Positions 35,647-47,014 of a stretch of 64,000 nucleotides of DNA are shown here, piece by piece. The notes beneath the pieces are model-generated. The model was not told the DNA's origin, searched no databases, and saw only the letters and a program-made list of their open reading frames with translations. The translations under genes and the position numbers were made by a program. Location: assembly GCA_029204225.1 (NCBI GenBank), contig CM055111.1, positions 2,816,029 to 2,880,028 on the forward strand. The letters run 5' to 3'. This DNA comes from Diphasiastrum complanatum. Lineage: Eukaryota > Streptophyta > Lycopodiopsida > Lycopodiales > Lycopodiaceae. Within the stretch, counting starts at the first letter, position 1, and the number at the start of each line of letters is the position of its first letter.

Positions 35647-36131
35647 ATCACTTGATGAGCTAAGTCAAGAGAAAGGCATTAAATTTGGACTATTCCAAGT
35701 GATAGGTACAAAATTTGAGCTATGTGAATGTTTGGAAGTCAAAATTTTGCTAATTTCATCACTTGATGAATAATCTTGAGTGATAAAGGCCAATAATTCA
35801 ACTATCTTTTGTGGGATAGGTAGCAAATTTGAGCTATCTCATGTGATAGGGATCAAATATCATCAATAAGTGGTGGAACTTGAGCAATGTGGATGTATTA
35901 AACTCGTCGTTGTACAATAAGTATGAATCAATGGGCCGTGCAAAGCATCACAGACCAGAATTGACTCTTCTCAAACTGTCACGGGTGATTAAAGTCAAAT
36001 TTGAGCTTTCGTTGTTCCACATCGAATTGCATGCAACATTCATTTGCTTTCCACCCAAACACTCTCAAGCACTTATCATAAGCTATCTTGTGTGGTACGA
36101 GCCAATCGATAAGAGATCGAAACTTTGGGCA
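35647..36131. repeat. Diverged satellite, block 3
   Basis: Continuation of block 2 after element C. Same phrases (CAAGTGATAGGTACAAA, 'atttgagctatctcatgtg'). Confidence 0.78.
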
Positions 36132-36136
36132 AAAAT

Positions 36137-36968
36137 TGTGAAAAATGCAAAAATAAGCTTGGTAGAGGCCGAAAATCTTGTATATAGATAAACACACATG
36201 TGTGGAGCCTGTTCCCACGTGTGAAACTAGTGTACTTGTCATGTACCATAATAATATAGGATGTAAATATGATTTAATTCAAGTTCTAGTGGCTAAAAAG
36301 GCCAAAAACTAGTTTCCTAGACATATGACACATGACATCAATCTATTGATTGCATGAGCCACATCCTTTGGATAGGTGTCATATCACATGTGTAGAGGAC
36401 AGCTCACATGTGTGGAATAAGCCAAAGTAGGCGAATTTTGACTTCTAGAAGATTTCCAAGTAGATCTCCATATAGAAGGAAAATGGACCAAAAGTGCTCA
36501 AAATAGAAGGTTTTGTCCAAGTGTCAGATTTGCATGATGAATCATCATATGAAAAAGCACCTTCACACATGTGGGATCAGAGGGATGATCAGTACCACGA
36601 GCTTTCACTTATTGTATATATAGAGCCACATTTGGTCATAATCAATGTGAGACACCAATCTTGGTTTTGGAAGCAATTTTGAGTGATTCTCTCCATTTGT
36701 CTACATTTGTTTTGATTGTTTTGAGGTTCTATCAATGTGTACTTGATTTTCAGGTTGGATTCCGTACTCAGACAGTGTTTCACACGTGTGAAACCAGAAA
36801 GTACACCTACCTTCAATTAATGATTGTTCTTGTTAGGATTTTGTGTCTAGAATTGATCTAGATTGATCTTAATCTCAAGTAGATTGAAAGATCAAGTAAT
36901 CTGACAACCTATCCCTCTTGAGGATCAGATTAGGATCCCCTCTTGGTCCTTTTTGTACTTTTTGCACA
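36137..36968 (+). repeat. Solo LTR with target duplication
   Basis: 832 bp beginning TGTGAAAAATGC and ending TTTGCACA. It is flanked by AAAAT at 36132-36136 and 36969-36973. It shares ATGTGTGGAGCCTGTTCCC and CACGTGTGAAA with the element A LTR, so it is a relative, and it carries TTCACACGTGTGAA at 36779-36792. No internal sequence remains, as after LTR-LTR recombination. Orientation is set by similarity to the A LTR. Confidence 0.87.
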
Positions 36969-36973
36969 AAAAT

Positions 36974-37920
36974 TGAATGTCCTAAACTTGAGTTTCATCG
37001 AGTGATAATAATTCAAATCAAACTTGTAGGATAGGCATATCAATCTATCTAGAGCAATAAACATCAAACTTGAGCTATTTTATTATCTTGAATCAAATAT
37101 TCCTCTAATTTGATCACCTGATTGACAATTTCAAGTAATAAGGGCCAAATTGACATCTCTCGAGTGATTGGCATCAACTTTGAGCTATCGCAAGTGATTT
37201 ACATCAATTTGAGCCATCTCAAGTGATAGGGGCCAATTCCATCAATGAGGGACCAAACATGCGCAATCTAAATTTTTGATCAAGTTCGATCACTTGATGA
37301 GCCATGTCAACCGGTAAGGATCAAAAATCACAACACATGCATCAAACATGAGCTATCACAAGTGATAAAACATCAATTTGAGCTATTTGAATGTCCTAGA
37401 TTTGAAATTCCATTAATTTTATCACTCAATGGGCAATTTTGAGTGATAAAGTCCAAAATCAAGCTACCTCGAGTGATAGACATATAATTTGAGCGATCTC
37501 ATAAATGGGGGTCAATTCCATCAATAAGGGATCAAATTCAAGCAAACTAGATGTGCTAGATTTGATGTTCATTGAATTTGATCACGCAATGGGCCATGTC
37601 AAGTGATAAGGACCTAAAGTACACGTTGCACATTGAATTTGAGCTATCTTAGTCATTTGTATAAAATTTGAGCTATATAACTGTCCTAAACTCAAGATTC
37701 CTCTGATTTAATTACTCAATGGACAGTCTTGAGTGATAAGAGCCAAACTCAATACATGCCAAAATCTATCTCAATTGATAGGCATCAAATTTGGGCTATC
37801 TCAAGTGATAGGAACAATTTAACCCATATTAGATCGAATTAGAGCAATCTAAATGTCCTAAACTTGAGATTGATCAAGTTCGATCATTTTATGTCAAGTC
37901 ATAGGGACCAAAATCAAGCT
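36974..37920. repeat. Diverged satellite, block 4
   Basis: Clearest view of the period. CCATGTCAA-type points near 37295, 37590 and 37890, and ATTCC-type points near 37087, 37408 and 37699, give about 290-320 bp per unit. No coding. Confidence 0.82.
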
Positions 37921-39594
37921 TAACAATCTTTGATGTCCATGATGCACTTCAAATGTCAACATTGTCGATGCCTTATTTAAGGGAGTGTACCCATTAAAAG
38001 GTGCCTTTTGAAAAGAAATCAACATGTTATTTTTTTCTCTTAAAAAAATAAAAAGGACAAGATATTTGTAACCTTTTGGATCAAGGCAAGGGCCACAAAC
38101 CTTTAGCCACCTTTTAATTGTAAAACTTATGAACATGCATTTGATCAATGTTGTAATCTCAATAGAGGGCCAATGCAAGCAAAATACCAGACAAGTAGAG
38201 GGCTTTTTTTAATTCTAGAAGTTGTGAACATGCATTTTGTGAAAGTGTTAATTGTAATAGAGGGCCAATGAAGACAAAGTGTCGATGGAATAGTGCTTGC
38301 CAAAAACCTGTCCATCGAAAAAAGCCTACCTGATTTTTAATTCACCCACTAAGAAAATTTTAGTGGTTCTCATAACCTATATGTTTGAGCCATTATAAGT
38401 TATGAGTCTATTAAATAATATTCTATAGGTTTTCAGTTTCATATAAATTAGTTAGTTTAAGGTTTTAGAAAGAATTAGTTTGGCTCTAGCTTTAATACAT
38501 TCTTTGAGTGACCCATAATGAAGTTTAAACAAAATGCATGCCATTTTACAAAGATCATACAAGTATTTCTTAATCATTATGAAATTCTAATATATATGAA
38601 AATGTACTATTTTAAAATTTTGATATTGATTATAGCATCACTCTAATTTTGTGTGTCTTATAGTTGTCAATTTTTTTTTAAATCTTGCCTTTGCATCATG
38701 CATCTCATTTTGGACTTAATTAAGTTATGTGAACGTAAGCTCTACATGGATCTACCTACTTTACTACACATACATTTCTTGCATATGAAAACAATAAACA
38801 AAAATTATCTGCTTTTAAAAAAAGTTGTTGTTTTTTAAAGGGTCAACTTGCTGTAAATTTTCTGCGAAGACAGTTTTTGGTGAAAGATGTCCGCTCCATT
38901 CCTATACTCTGATGGCTTTCCCAAACACAAAGTTTGAATCAATAAAAACCCTATTGAAAAATGATAAATGCCTTATTAAGCTTTGTATCAAAATTTGAGC
39001 CTCAAATAAATTTCTTTTTAGCCTTCACCTTATAGAATCAGTAGGCTTTTGGCCCATGAGTTGCTAAAAAGCCTACAATTTTCTTTTATAGGTTTTGTGT
39101 TAAGTTGAAAAAATAAATTTCGACAAGCACTCTGACTCAATGCCCATGTTGTAAATATGTTAAAAAAAAATACAAACTTGTCACCATTTAATGTTAATGA
39201 GGATAGGGTCTACCTAAAAAATATGAGTGGGATTATAATATAGAAGAAATTTATTTATAATTCAAAATGTATTTAGAAAATAAAATGTTATTAAATTGAA
39301 ACATATACATTTTGAAACTAGGAAAATTTCCTAGCTAAAAATGGTACAAATGTACCTAGGAAATTAAGGTTTTTCCTACAAAGTGATGCACATGCATTTT
39401 CTAACTAGAAAATAAGCTTTCCTAGTTAAAAGAGGTCCAAATCCACTTTTGAAGTAGGAAAAATCATGTGCAACTAGGAAATCTTGTTTTTACCCTATAT
39501 AGGATCTGATCAAAAGTTCTTTGTGTCCATGAATGTTAACTATTGCAGCAGAATGTTTATATAGGAATATCTGCTTACATTAAACTGAAGATAT
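37921..39594. other. No gene seen; small duplications
   Basis: Very AT-rich. About 78 bp at 38113-38189 recurs at 38207-38283 (shared GAACATGCATTT, AATAGAGGGCCAATG). At 39310-39485 words TTTCCTAG and CTAGGAAA alternate in both orientations. No further P450 exons were found here, although they would be expected to the left of 39595. Confidence 0.5.
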
Positions 39595-39600
39595 GCATAC

Positions 39601-40301
39601 CTTATTGGTTTTTTGGTATGTGACCACACATGGCTGTTTGTCCCATGAGCTTAGAACCCATTTCGTGATCCTATCAATTTTTGCAATCTTGTTCCGTGGT
39701 AGTTCAGAATGCATTGAATCACGAGTATTCTTCACCAATTTGGCTTTTATATCTTGTGACATGGCAGGGGGCAAGCTAATTAGACTAGATATAGACGGAG
39801 TGTAGAATACCGCAAATGACTTGTGCCCTGTAGCCAACACAAATCTGGCAGCTTCTGGAGTGGATGTCACTTTAGTAGGATGGTCCATCAAGTGGGTACA
39901 AAAAGTGCGACCATATCTGTCAAATTACAGAGCTTCATGCTTCAAATAGGAGTGGATTCATGCTGCTGAACAAAACATTCAGAATGAGGTAAGCTATAAT
40001 ATTGATCATGTAGTTGAAAAGGGAACGAACAATATATACCTGGTGATGTGCTGGGAGTAGAATTGGAATGGACCCTGCTGTAGAAAGTGAAGCTTTCGCT
40101 GATCCAAGGCAAAGACCAGTTTCCCTTTGGCAACTGTGCACCATGCAAGTTATTGATCTGCACATTATTACTACTCTTTCTAGAGCGAGCACCTATAGCT
40201 ATGGAGGTGATGAATAGCAGTACAAGAGCAGTGATGAGAACAATCTGCAACATCTTCAATCTTCTTCTTCTACTACTACTACTCACACACGAAGAGGTCA
40301 T
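39601..40301 (-). pseudogene. Cytochrome P450 fragment, exons 1-2 (CYP85-clan like)
   Basis: Exon 1 (40301-40040) encodes an N-terminal membrane anchor (LQIVLITALVLLFITSIAIG, about residues 18-37), then LPKGNWSLPWISESFTFYS, the proline-rich hinge and first P450 block. The donor is CAG/GTATAT. Exon 2 (39916-39601) follows acceptor TTTGACAG and reads YGRTFCTHLMDHPTKV, TSTPEAARFVLATGHKSF and LPRNKIAKIDRITKWVLSSW. The last intron donor is AAG/GTATGC. The pattern (YG-hhKTHhhG-P-hhh, SPEAARFVL) fits the CYP85 clan, for example the ABA 8'-hydroxylase CYP707 family. Joining the exons in the second frame requires a 1-bp shift before FYSQHITRYG, so exon 1 may be mutated. The I-helix and heme-binding cysteine exons are not found. 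Confidence 0.7.
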
Positions 40302-41225
40302 CGTTTGCGTGAAGACGAGGTATGATACATATTAAGGCTTTGGAGTGTTGGGGGCTGGCCCATAGAGCCGACCAGGACCCCGCCCTATAAAAGACAATAG
40401 TGATTTTTATTTTATTTGGAACCTTCCTTACACAAAATTTCACATAGGCCTAAGACATGTCTACTTGTCAATAAACTCAATGCTCATTGGAGAGAAAATA
40501 TAGGAAGTCCATTAGATGGAACTGGGAAGACGACGGATGCAAAAATTGGGTCAAAAAAATATATTGGATGGAAAAATTACAGAGGATGGAACAATGTACG
40601 ATTTTGAAAAAACACTGGAAAAACCACGAAAAACATTTGAAAATACTTGAAAAACTCCAAAATATTTTAATATCAAAAGAATCCAAAAAATTTGAAAAAC
40701 TCAACAAATCCTGGAAAATTAAGTATCGAAAAATTGAAAGTATGAAAAAATTACAAGGGATTGAAAAAGAAATTTTTTTTTACAAGGGATTGAAAAATCC
40801 AAAATTAAAAAAACTCGAAAAATTAGAAAAGATGTGGGATAAAATCTGAAGATCAGGACGGTGGATGCAAATGTGACAGATGCAAATGGAAATGGGTGTC
40901 AAAAATATTGGAGATGGGCGTCAGATGCAATCTACAGATTAGGACGACGGATGCAAATGCAGATGAAGGGTGTCGAAGCTCCCTTTCTCCCTCCCCTGAA
41001 ACTGTTGCCTATGGCGGTTGTTGGAATGTCCTAGTTGGTGATGGGGACCTGGATCTTGTAGCAGCAGGGGATTGCACTTGTGGTGATTGTGGTTGCTGAG
41101 TATCCATCAATTGCAACTGTGGTGAGGAAGTGGCAGGTGAGGTTTGTCTGGTCCTGTTCAGCTAGTCTGCAATCTGCGTTCCTCTTCATGAAGATTGTCT
41201 CACTACTGCACATTTGGTGATATAG
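40302..41225. other. No gene seen; lysine-rich low-complexity DNA
   Basis: 40560-40850 is A-rich with repeated GAAAAA and AATTTGAAAAA words and yields a lysine-rich chance frame. 40850-40970 repeats GATGCAAATG and GGACG words. Confidence 0.5.
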
Positions 41226-42458
41226 GTACATGCAGCTGCTATCTTTGATAGTATCCAAGCTGGACTTAGCAAACAAGATCATGAATCTTTTGATGAAGCT
41301 GATGATTTCAAGGAAGAAAGCAAAATTCTTAATATCGATCTATCTTAGCAAAGCACCAATGGACAAGTGGATGAAGACCAACTTGAGAATCTAGATCAAG
41401 TCTTGTCCGATAGTTGTAATGATCATGACCAAGGTCAAAATAAGGAGGTATACTATGAGCAGAACAAACTTCTACAATGACAGTTAAATTATGGAGTACA
41501 ATTTGATTGCCAAGAATTATGCTCTACTCCACAAATCAGTGGTTATGACCATATTATTTATAATGATCTATATGGAATTATTCTTGAACATGGATCAAGC
41601 AAGCAATATAACAATGATGCAAAATTTAATTACCAATATAGCAACGAGCTTTTTGATGATGAAATTGGTATCAACATTGCTTCAATGAAGTCAATAATAA
41701 GAGATCCATCCAAAGATCTGAAGCAAATCTGCACTCAGCTACCAATCAATGAATCTAATGTGATATTGATGCAAGGAGTTGGTGCAAAATCTCTGAATAT
41801 TCTGGCGTTGGGGAATGTCATCAATCCTATCAACAAGCAAAATATGTTAACTTGGAAATTGAACTCAAAACCGTCAAATTCCTTGTGTACAGATGACCAA
41901 AAAGATTCCTACATTGCATGGGATTTGATGAATCCGAATGTGGGATGCATGGCTCTAATAACTACTCTGGAGTTACAAATGGATACCACTATGCTACATC
42001 AAGGAGCTATCCATAAGGCTATAGCACCGGATATAATGACAAAAGAAGATGCATCTGGAATTGGATAGCCCATCCAATCAAGGAAGATACTGAGGAAGAA
42101 GACTTTCGAATGTCTGTTGCTTGGATCCTTTCAACCCATGCAAAACTAATGCAACTTGAGGCTTTTCTGTTTTTCATGAATCTCTTCTTCAATGATCTTA
42201 TCAAATATATGGGATCAGTTGTAGATCAAATGTTCTTTATGAAGAATTTTCGTTGCAACCTTGTTCTACGCTAAAAAGTTGAGACAACAAAATCTGGTGG
42301 TAGATGGCTACAGAAAAGAATAATACAAGAAAAGATGTTTCCTACTCAGGTCGGCCAAATATCTTCGACTACCACCAACGGATTCATGAAGCATGGCACC
42401 AACAAAAGAGCTACATGGTCTTCATTTTTTAGGGCAAAAATGCTTAAAGTAGGGGGAG
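41226..42458 (+). pseudogene. Unrecognised coding relic of LTR element K
   Basis: One frame reads HAAAIFDSIQAGLSKQDHES, then stops near 41347 and 41478, then is open to 42068 with an Asn/Gln/Asp-rich, acidic composition. After a shift, another frame gives SVAWILSTHAKLMQLEAFLF and MGSVVDQMFFMKNFRC. No gag, protease, RT or integrase motif recognised. It runs up to a purine tract (AAGTAGGGGGAG) and an LTR, so it is the 3' internal part of an LTR retrotransposon. An extra 3' ORF or a non-autonomous gag is possible. Confidence 0.5.
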
Positions 42459-43018
42459 TGTCATGTGCTGCATGTAATTAGCCCATGAGCTTACTAATGA
42501 ATTGCCAAATATAGCCATGGGACTAAATTAGATTAGAACTACTCAATAGGACAGTTAATAAAGTGGTTCAAACAACCTCGCTAGAATTGAGAATAGCTTC
42601 TTCTAATAATGGTTGTAAGGCCCAATTTAGCTAAATAAGGCCCCAAACTTATAGTAGAGGCACAAATGACCACTATAAATAGCTGAGGTCGTGCTAAATT
42701 TGGAGGCTATTGTTCATTTTGTAATTTTGAGTTTTAAGATATCTTGGAGCTTCTCTTGGAGAGCTTTCTTGATGGAGAAAATGGTTCATGTGCCTAAAAT
42801 CCATGAGAGCTACGATCATGCTCTAGAGTTAGGCCCTATCTTGTGAATGATCAATAATCATGAATAAAGATACCTTACTTTGCATATTTTGGTGAAGTTT
42901 TGCTACTTTTAGCTATCTTCTTGATTTTTGACTAGTTTCTCGTTGTCTTGCATTTCCATTGTAATTTGATATTTAATGAATGGATTAGATGTTTGAATGC
43001 TAAGGTTGGCACATGACA
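42459..43018 (+). repeat. 3' LTR of element K
   Basis: 560 bp. Begins TGTCATGTGC and ends GCACATGACA, a perfect 10-bp inverted pair, preceded by the purine tract at 42447-42458. GAATAAAGATA near 42860 could be a poly(A) signal. The 5' partner was not found in the window. Confidence 0.8.
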
Positions 43019-43082
43019 CTTCCAAGGACACTATATTTTTTGGGTAGAAATATATTATACACTATTTTAAACTAATACCTTT

Positions 43083-43440
43083 GACTTGCCATAACTTTTT
43101 AACCGTATCTTGAAAGTATGTCATGTACCATATCATCGGAAAGCACTTGTCGAACGCTTTCTAACGCACCAAACTCCCCCGCTAAAATTGGACTTACTGC
43201 TAAAAAGTTATGTCCTTTTTAATGTGGACTCAAAAAATTATGATTAATAAAATCCCCATACTTTTGACTTGCCATAACTTTTTAACTGTAACTCGAAAGT
43301 ATGTCATGTAACATATCATTGGAAAGCGCTCATTAGCGCTTTCTAACGCACCAAACTCCACTGAAATTGGACTTACCACTAAAAAGTTGTCATTTTTAAT
43401 GTGGACTCAAAACAATTATGAGTAATAAATTCCCAAAAAG
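43083..43440. repeat. 183-bp tandem duplication
   Basis: Two head-to-tail copies starting GACTTGCCATAACTTTTTAA at 43083 and 43266, differing by substitutions and short indels. Shared TCTAACGCACCAAACTCC and TTAATGTGGACTCAAAA. Confidence 0.88.
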
Positions 43441-43489
43441 TAAAATGTACTACCAAAAGGTACAATGAAAATTGAGTTCTTCTTTTGTA

Positions 43490-44012
43490 CCACCAAACCA
43501 TGCTTTTAGCCAGGATCTATCTTCTAGAATCTAGGAATCTAGAAGGTCAACACTAGCCACCAATGATGATGTGGCAAATTAGTGGAATCTAAGCTAAATG
43601 GATTAGGATAAGCTCAATGAGCTGTCTCACACGTGCTGGAAGTGGCTTAGAGAGAGAAATCCACTATTGTGTACTTGATCTATGATGGATCCATTTTGAT
43701 GCCAATGATGAGCATTGGTTTGGGAGCAAATCTTGATGTTATCACTCTCTTATGCATGATATTTTGATGTGAATGTTTAAGAACTTGTTAGTAATCATTT
43801 TCTTTGTTAGTTGTACACTCATTGGTTTTCACACGTGTGAGGATGTGTGAGGACGTAGGATCATTAATATTGATTGTTCTTGCTTGGAAGTGTAGTAATT
43901 GACAATGAAAGCTAGTTTTGAGTGCTCGTCTTGATCTTTAATCATCCAAGTTGCCAATCACTCTTATTGATCTAAAATAGATCTAATAAGATCCATTTTT
44001 TTATTTTTATCA
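43490..44012 (+). repeat. LTR fragment related to the element A LTR
   Basis: Contains TCACACGTGTGA at 43829-43840, a GTACTTGATCTATGATGGATC block like 9371-9395 of the A LTR, TGTTCTTGCTTGGAAGTGTAG, and an end TTTTTATCA as in A. The start is unclear. Probably a truncated solo LTR. Confidence 0.6.
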
Positions 44013-44099
44013 CATATATCTCAAATATGTCTAGACAATCCTTAACACTTGATCTCGACTATCCAACCAACAAAGTCGACCTCCATGTATGTCATAGAA

Positions 44100-46190
44100 C
44101 ATCCTTGGAAAACAGACCCTAGATCAAGTCATAGGCATGCAACAAAAGATGTTCTAGACATTGTTCATTCAAATATATGTGGTCCAATGCAAACTCTATC
44201 ATTGCTCGGATGAAAGTATTTCATTACCTTCATTGACAAATAGCTCAAAAGAACAACTGTTTATTTTATTAACAGCAATCGGAAACTTTCAAAATCTTTT
44301 GACAATTTAAGGAGCATGCAGAAATGGAAACTGCTAAGAAAATTAAAGCACTGAGGTCCAACAATGGGGGAGACTACACTACCAAATTCAAGGAGTACTA
44401 CCTTAACAACGACATTGAACAACAATTCATTACCTCCTATTCGCCTCAGTGAATGGACTAGCTTAGAGAAAGAACAGAACCTTAGTCGAAATGGCCAAGT
44501 GTATGCTTGCTTATGCGACACATTTGAAAGTCTTATGGGCTGAAGATGTTTCCATTGCAGCTTATATCCATAATAGATGTCCGACTAAAGGTCTCTCAAA
44601 CAAAATGCCTAAGAAAGTTTGGACAAGCTCCAAACCATCATTATCAAACCTATGCGTTTTTGGATGTATCGCTTATGTGCAGATACCTACCAGATATCAA
44701 GAAGAAGCTTGACTTCCATAGTATCAAATCTATTTTCATCAGTTACACTACTCCAGATAAAGCTTATAAGCTGTATGATCTTGTTGAGTCGAAGATATTC
44801 ACAAGTCGGGATATCATCTTCATCGAAGATCAGTTCATCGATCGCAAAGGAAAGGGTAAAGCTCATACAGTTGGACCTATATGACATTCCCAGAATATCG
44901 AACATTTATGTTCCCAAGTCGACTGATCCTATTGAAAGTCCTAGCTCGTCTACTTCCGAAGAACAGCTTATCAACAACGAATCTGAAGAAGATGTTGTAG
45001 CTCAACAACTACAACAAAATGAAAATAATCAACTTCGCCCCATCTCCTAGAAGGTCGACAAGAGATCGTAGACCACCTATAAGGTATATCGACGAATCTA
45101 CAACTTATCTTGTTCAAGAGCCGACTACTGTCAAAGAGGCACTTAGTCATCCGAATTCCAATCTTTGGAACGAAGCTATGGATACAGAATATTCATCTCT
45201 CATCAAGAACCAGACTTGGACTATTGTCGAATTGTATGTCAGGCCCAAATGTAGTTGATTGCAAATGGATATTCAAAATCAAATACAAGGCTGATGGAAG
45301 CATCGATCAAAGAAAAGCTCGACTTGTCGCGAGAGTATTTTTGTAGATACATAATGTCAACTACATTGAGAATTTCAGTCCAGTAGTTAAGAATTTATCG
45401 ATCAGACTTCTATTGTTATTTGTTGTTGTAGCCGATCTAGAGATACATCAAATGGATGTACATGAAGCCTATCTTAATGGAGTTATCGAAGAAGATATCT
45501 TCATGATATAGCCTGAAGGTTATATTATCAAAGGCAGAAAGAACCATGTATGAAAACTCCACAGAGCATTTTATGGCTTGAAGCAATCTACTAGAGCATG
45601 GTTTTCAGAGAATCAACACTTTTCTTGTCGATCACGACTATAAAACAAGCACTTCAAATTCTAATATCCCAGAGAGTGCATTATTCTTTTATTATTCTCA
45701 CTTTGTATGAGGACGGCACGCTACTTTTTAGCAATAGTATCGATCTAAGACCCGGGACTTAAATTGGCGAAAGACCAATGTCCTTAGACAATCGAAGAGA
45801 TGGAGCAGATGCATGGGTTTCCTTATCATTCGATAATAGGATCTCTTATGTACGCAATGATCTGTACCGGACCAGACATAGCTTTAGCAGTCAGTACCTA
45901 AGTCAGTTTATGACCAATGCTAGCCTTACACATTGGAAAGCTCTTATCATAGTTATAAGATACATTCGAGCTACTATGGACTTACGCATTTGTTATGGAA
46001 CAGTCGATAGTGACAAACTCAATATTCTCAATCGGTATTTAGAAGTTGGGCAAGAGATGTAGACACTCGTAAATCCACATCTGGATTTACATTCTTCCTC
46101 ATCAACAATTATATTTCAATGTGCGAGTTTTGTAATGGAATAGCACTCAAGTCAGAAAGGCTGGTTCCATCAAGGCCAATCTGATGTGAG
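44100..46190 (+). pseudogene. Copia pseudogene G (integrase to RNase H)
   Basis: Fragments in order: RHATKDVLDIVHSNICGPMQ (integrase, HSN for HTD), YFITFID, a GG(D)Y block near 44365, and MAKCMLAYATHLKVLWAEDV with NRCPTKGLSNKMPKKVW. Then LDFHSIKSIFISYTTPDKAY, PSPRRSTRDRRPPIRYIDE, VDCKWIFKIKYKADGSIDQ and FSPVVKNLSIRLLLLFVVVA (RT start). Next are HQMDVHEAYLNGVIEEDIFM, FYGLKQSTRAW, a gap where YVDD should be, and then VSTLSQFMTNASLTHWKAL. Last is DVDTRKSTSGFTFFLINN (RNase H). Many stops and shifts. It resembles element F more than B-D. Confidence 0.85.
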
Positions 46191-46239
46191 ATCAGCACGG
46201 AGTGATGTTTCAATTCTAGAGAGGAGTTGCTGCTTGGGT

Positions 46240-46860
46240 CCATGCTTAATTCGGTGAATTGCCTCATGGCATGGTCCTTGACATCAACCATTTGCTCTAG
46301 AGTTGTAATCTCCTCGGCTGATCATCTCAAGACCGTTTTGGGCAAGTTACAAGCTTTTGTCTTGTATGCCAATTCTCAGAAGACAGAGTTGTGTAAGACT
46401 CGTGTCTACTATTTGGGTCACATAGTGACAGTTGAGGGTATTTCAATTGACCCAGCCAAGGTGGCTATGGTTAAGAAGTGGTCAAGGCCTGCCAATATAC
46501 GCCAATTATAGTCTTTCTTAGGCTTTTGTAAGTTCTACCGGCGGTTTGTTAGGAATTATTCCTAGATTGCTGCTCCTTTAACGGACCGGTTAAGCAAAAA
46601 CAACGCTATGGTTCGATGGGATGTTGAAGCTCAGTAACGTTTTGAGAACTTGAAGGAGTCTGTGGCCATGGCTCCAGTTCTCAAGATTGTGGATACCCAG
46701 AAACCTTTTGACCTAGAGACGGATGCAAGTGGCATTGCCGTAGGTGCAGTGTTGAGCCAAGAGCGTAGACCAGTAGCCTTTGAGAGTAAGAAGTTGACAC
46801 CAGCTCAATAGAGATATCCTACACATGAGCAAGAGCTGTATGCGATATCTCTGTTTTGCT
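46240..46860 (+). pseudogene. Ty3/gypsy RT-RNase H fragment H
   Basis: Reads SSADHLKTVLGKLQAFVLYA, then TRVYYLGHIVTVEGISIDPA, VKKWSRPANIRQL, a stop, SFLGFCKFYRRFVRNYS and IAAPLTDRLSK. The RNase H start follows ([32 protein letters not shown], then HEQELYAI). This is the Ty3/gypsy order (YLGHhhS-GhxhDPxKh...SFLGhxxYYRRFh...DAS). Stops near 46510, 46563, 46637 and 46810. The left half of the fold-back starts inside it. Confidence 0.88.
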
Positions 46861-47014
46861 GGTGTCAACTTCTTACTCTCAAAGGCTACTGGCCTACCCT
46901 CTTGGCTCAACACTGCACCTACGGCAATGCCACTTGCATCCGCCTTTAGGTCAAAAGGTTTATGGGTATCCACAATCTTGAGAACTGGAGCCGTGGCCAC
47001 ATACTCCTTCAAGT
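46648..47014. repeat. Fold-back of gypsy RNase H sequence, 157-bp arms
   Basis: Arms 46648-46804 and 46858-47014 are inverse complements with few differences, around a 53-bp spacer. The right arm, read on the minus strand, repeats [20 protein letters not shown] and [20 protein letters not shown]. It continues rightwards into the leader, PBS and LTR of a minus-strand gypsy-like element. Confidence 0.9.

Noticed and set aside
37894-38178. Ankyrin-like frame (GYTPLNKAS)
   Set aside because: A single weak motif overlapping the satellite edge; no second repeat unit and no splice support.
40487-40849. 120-codon lysine-rich frame
   Set aside because: Arises from A-rich low-complexity DNA; no domain and no codon signal.
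46713-47012. Separate minus-strand gypsy gene
   Set aside because: It is the right arm of the fold-back plus shadow of the left arm; only about 50 residues are genuine RNase H.
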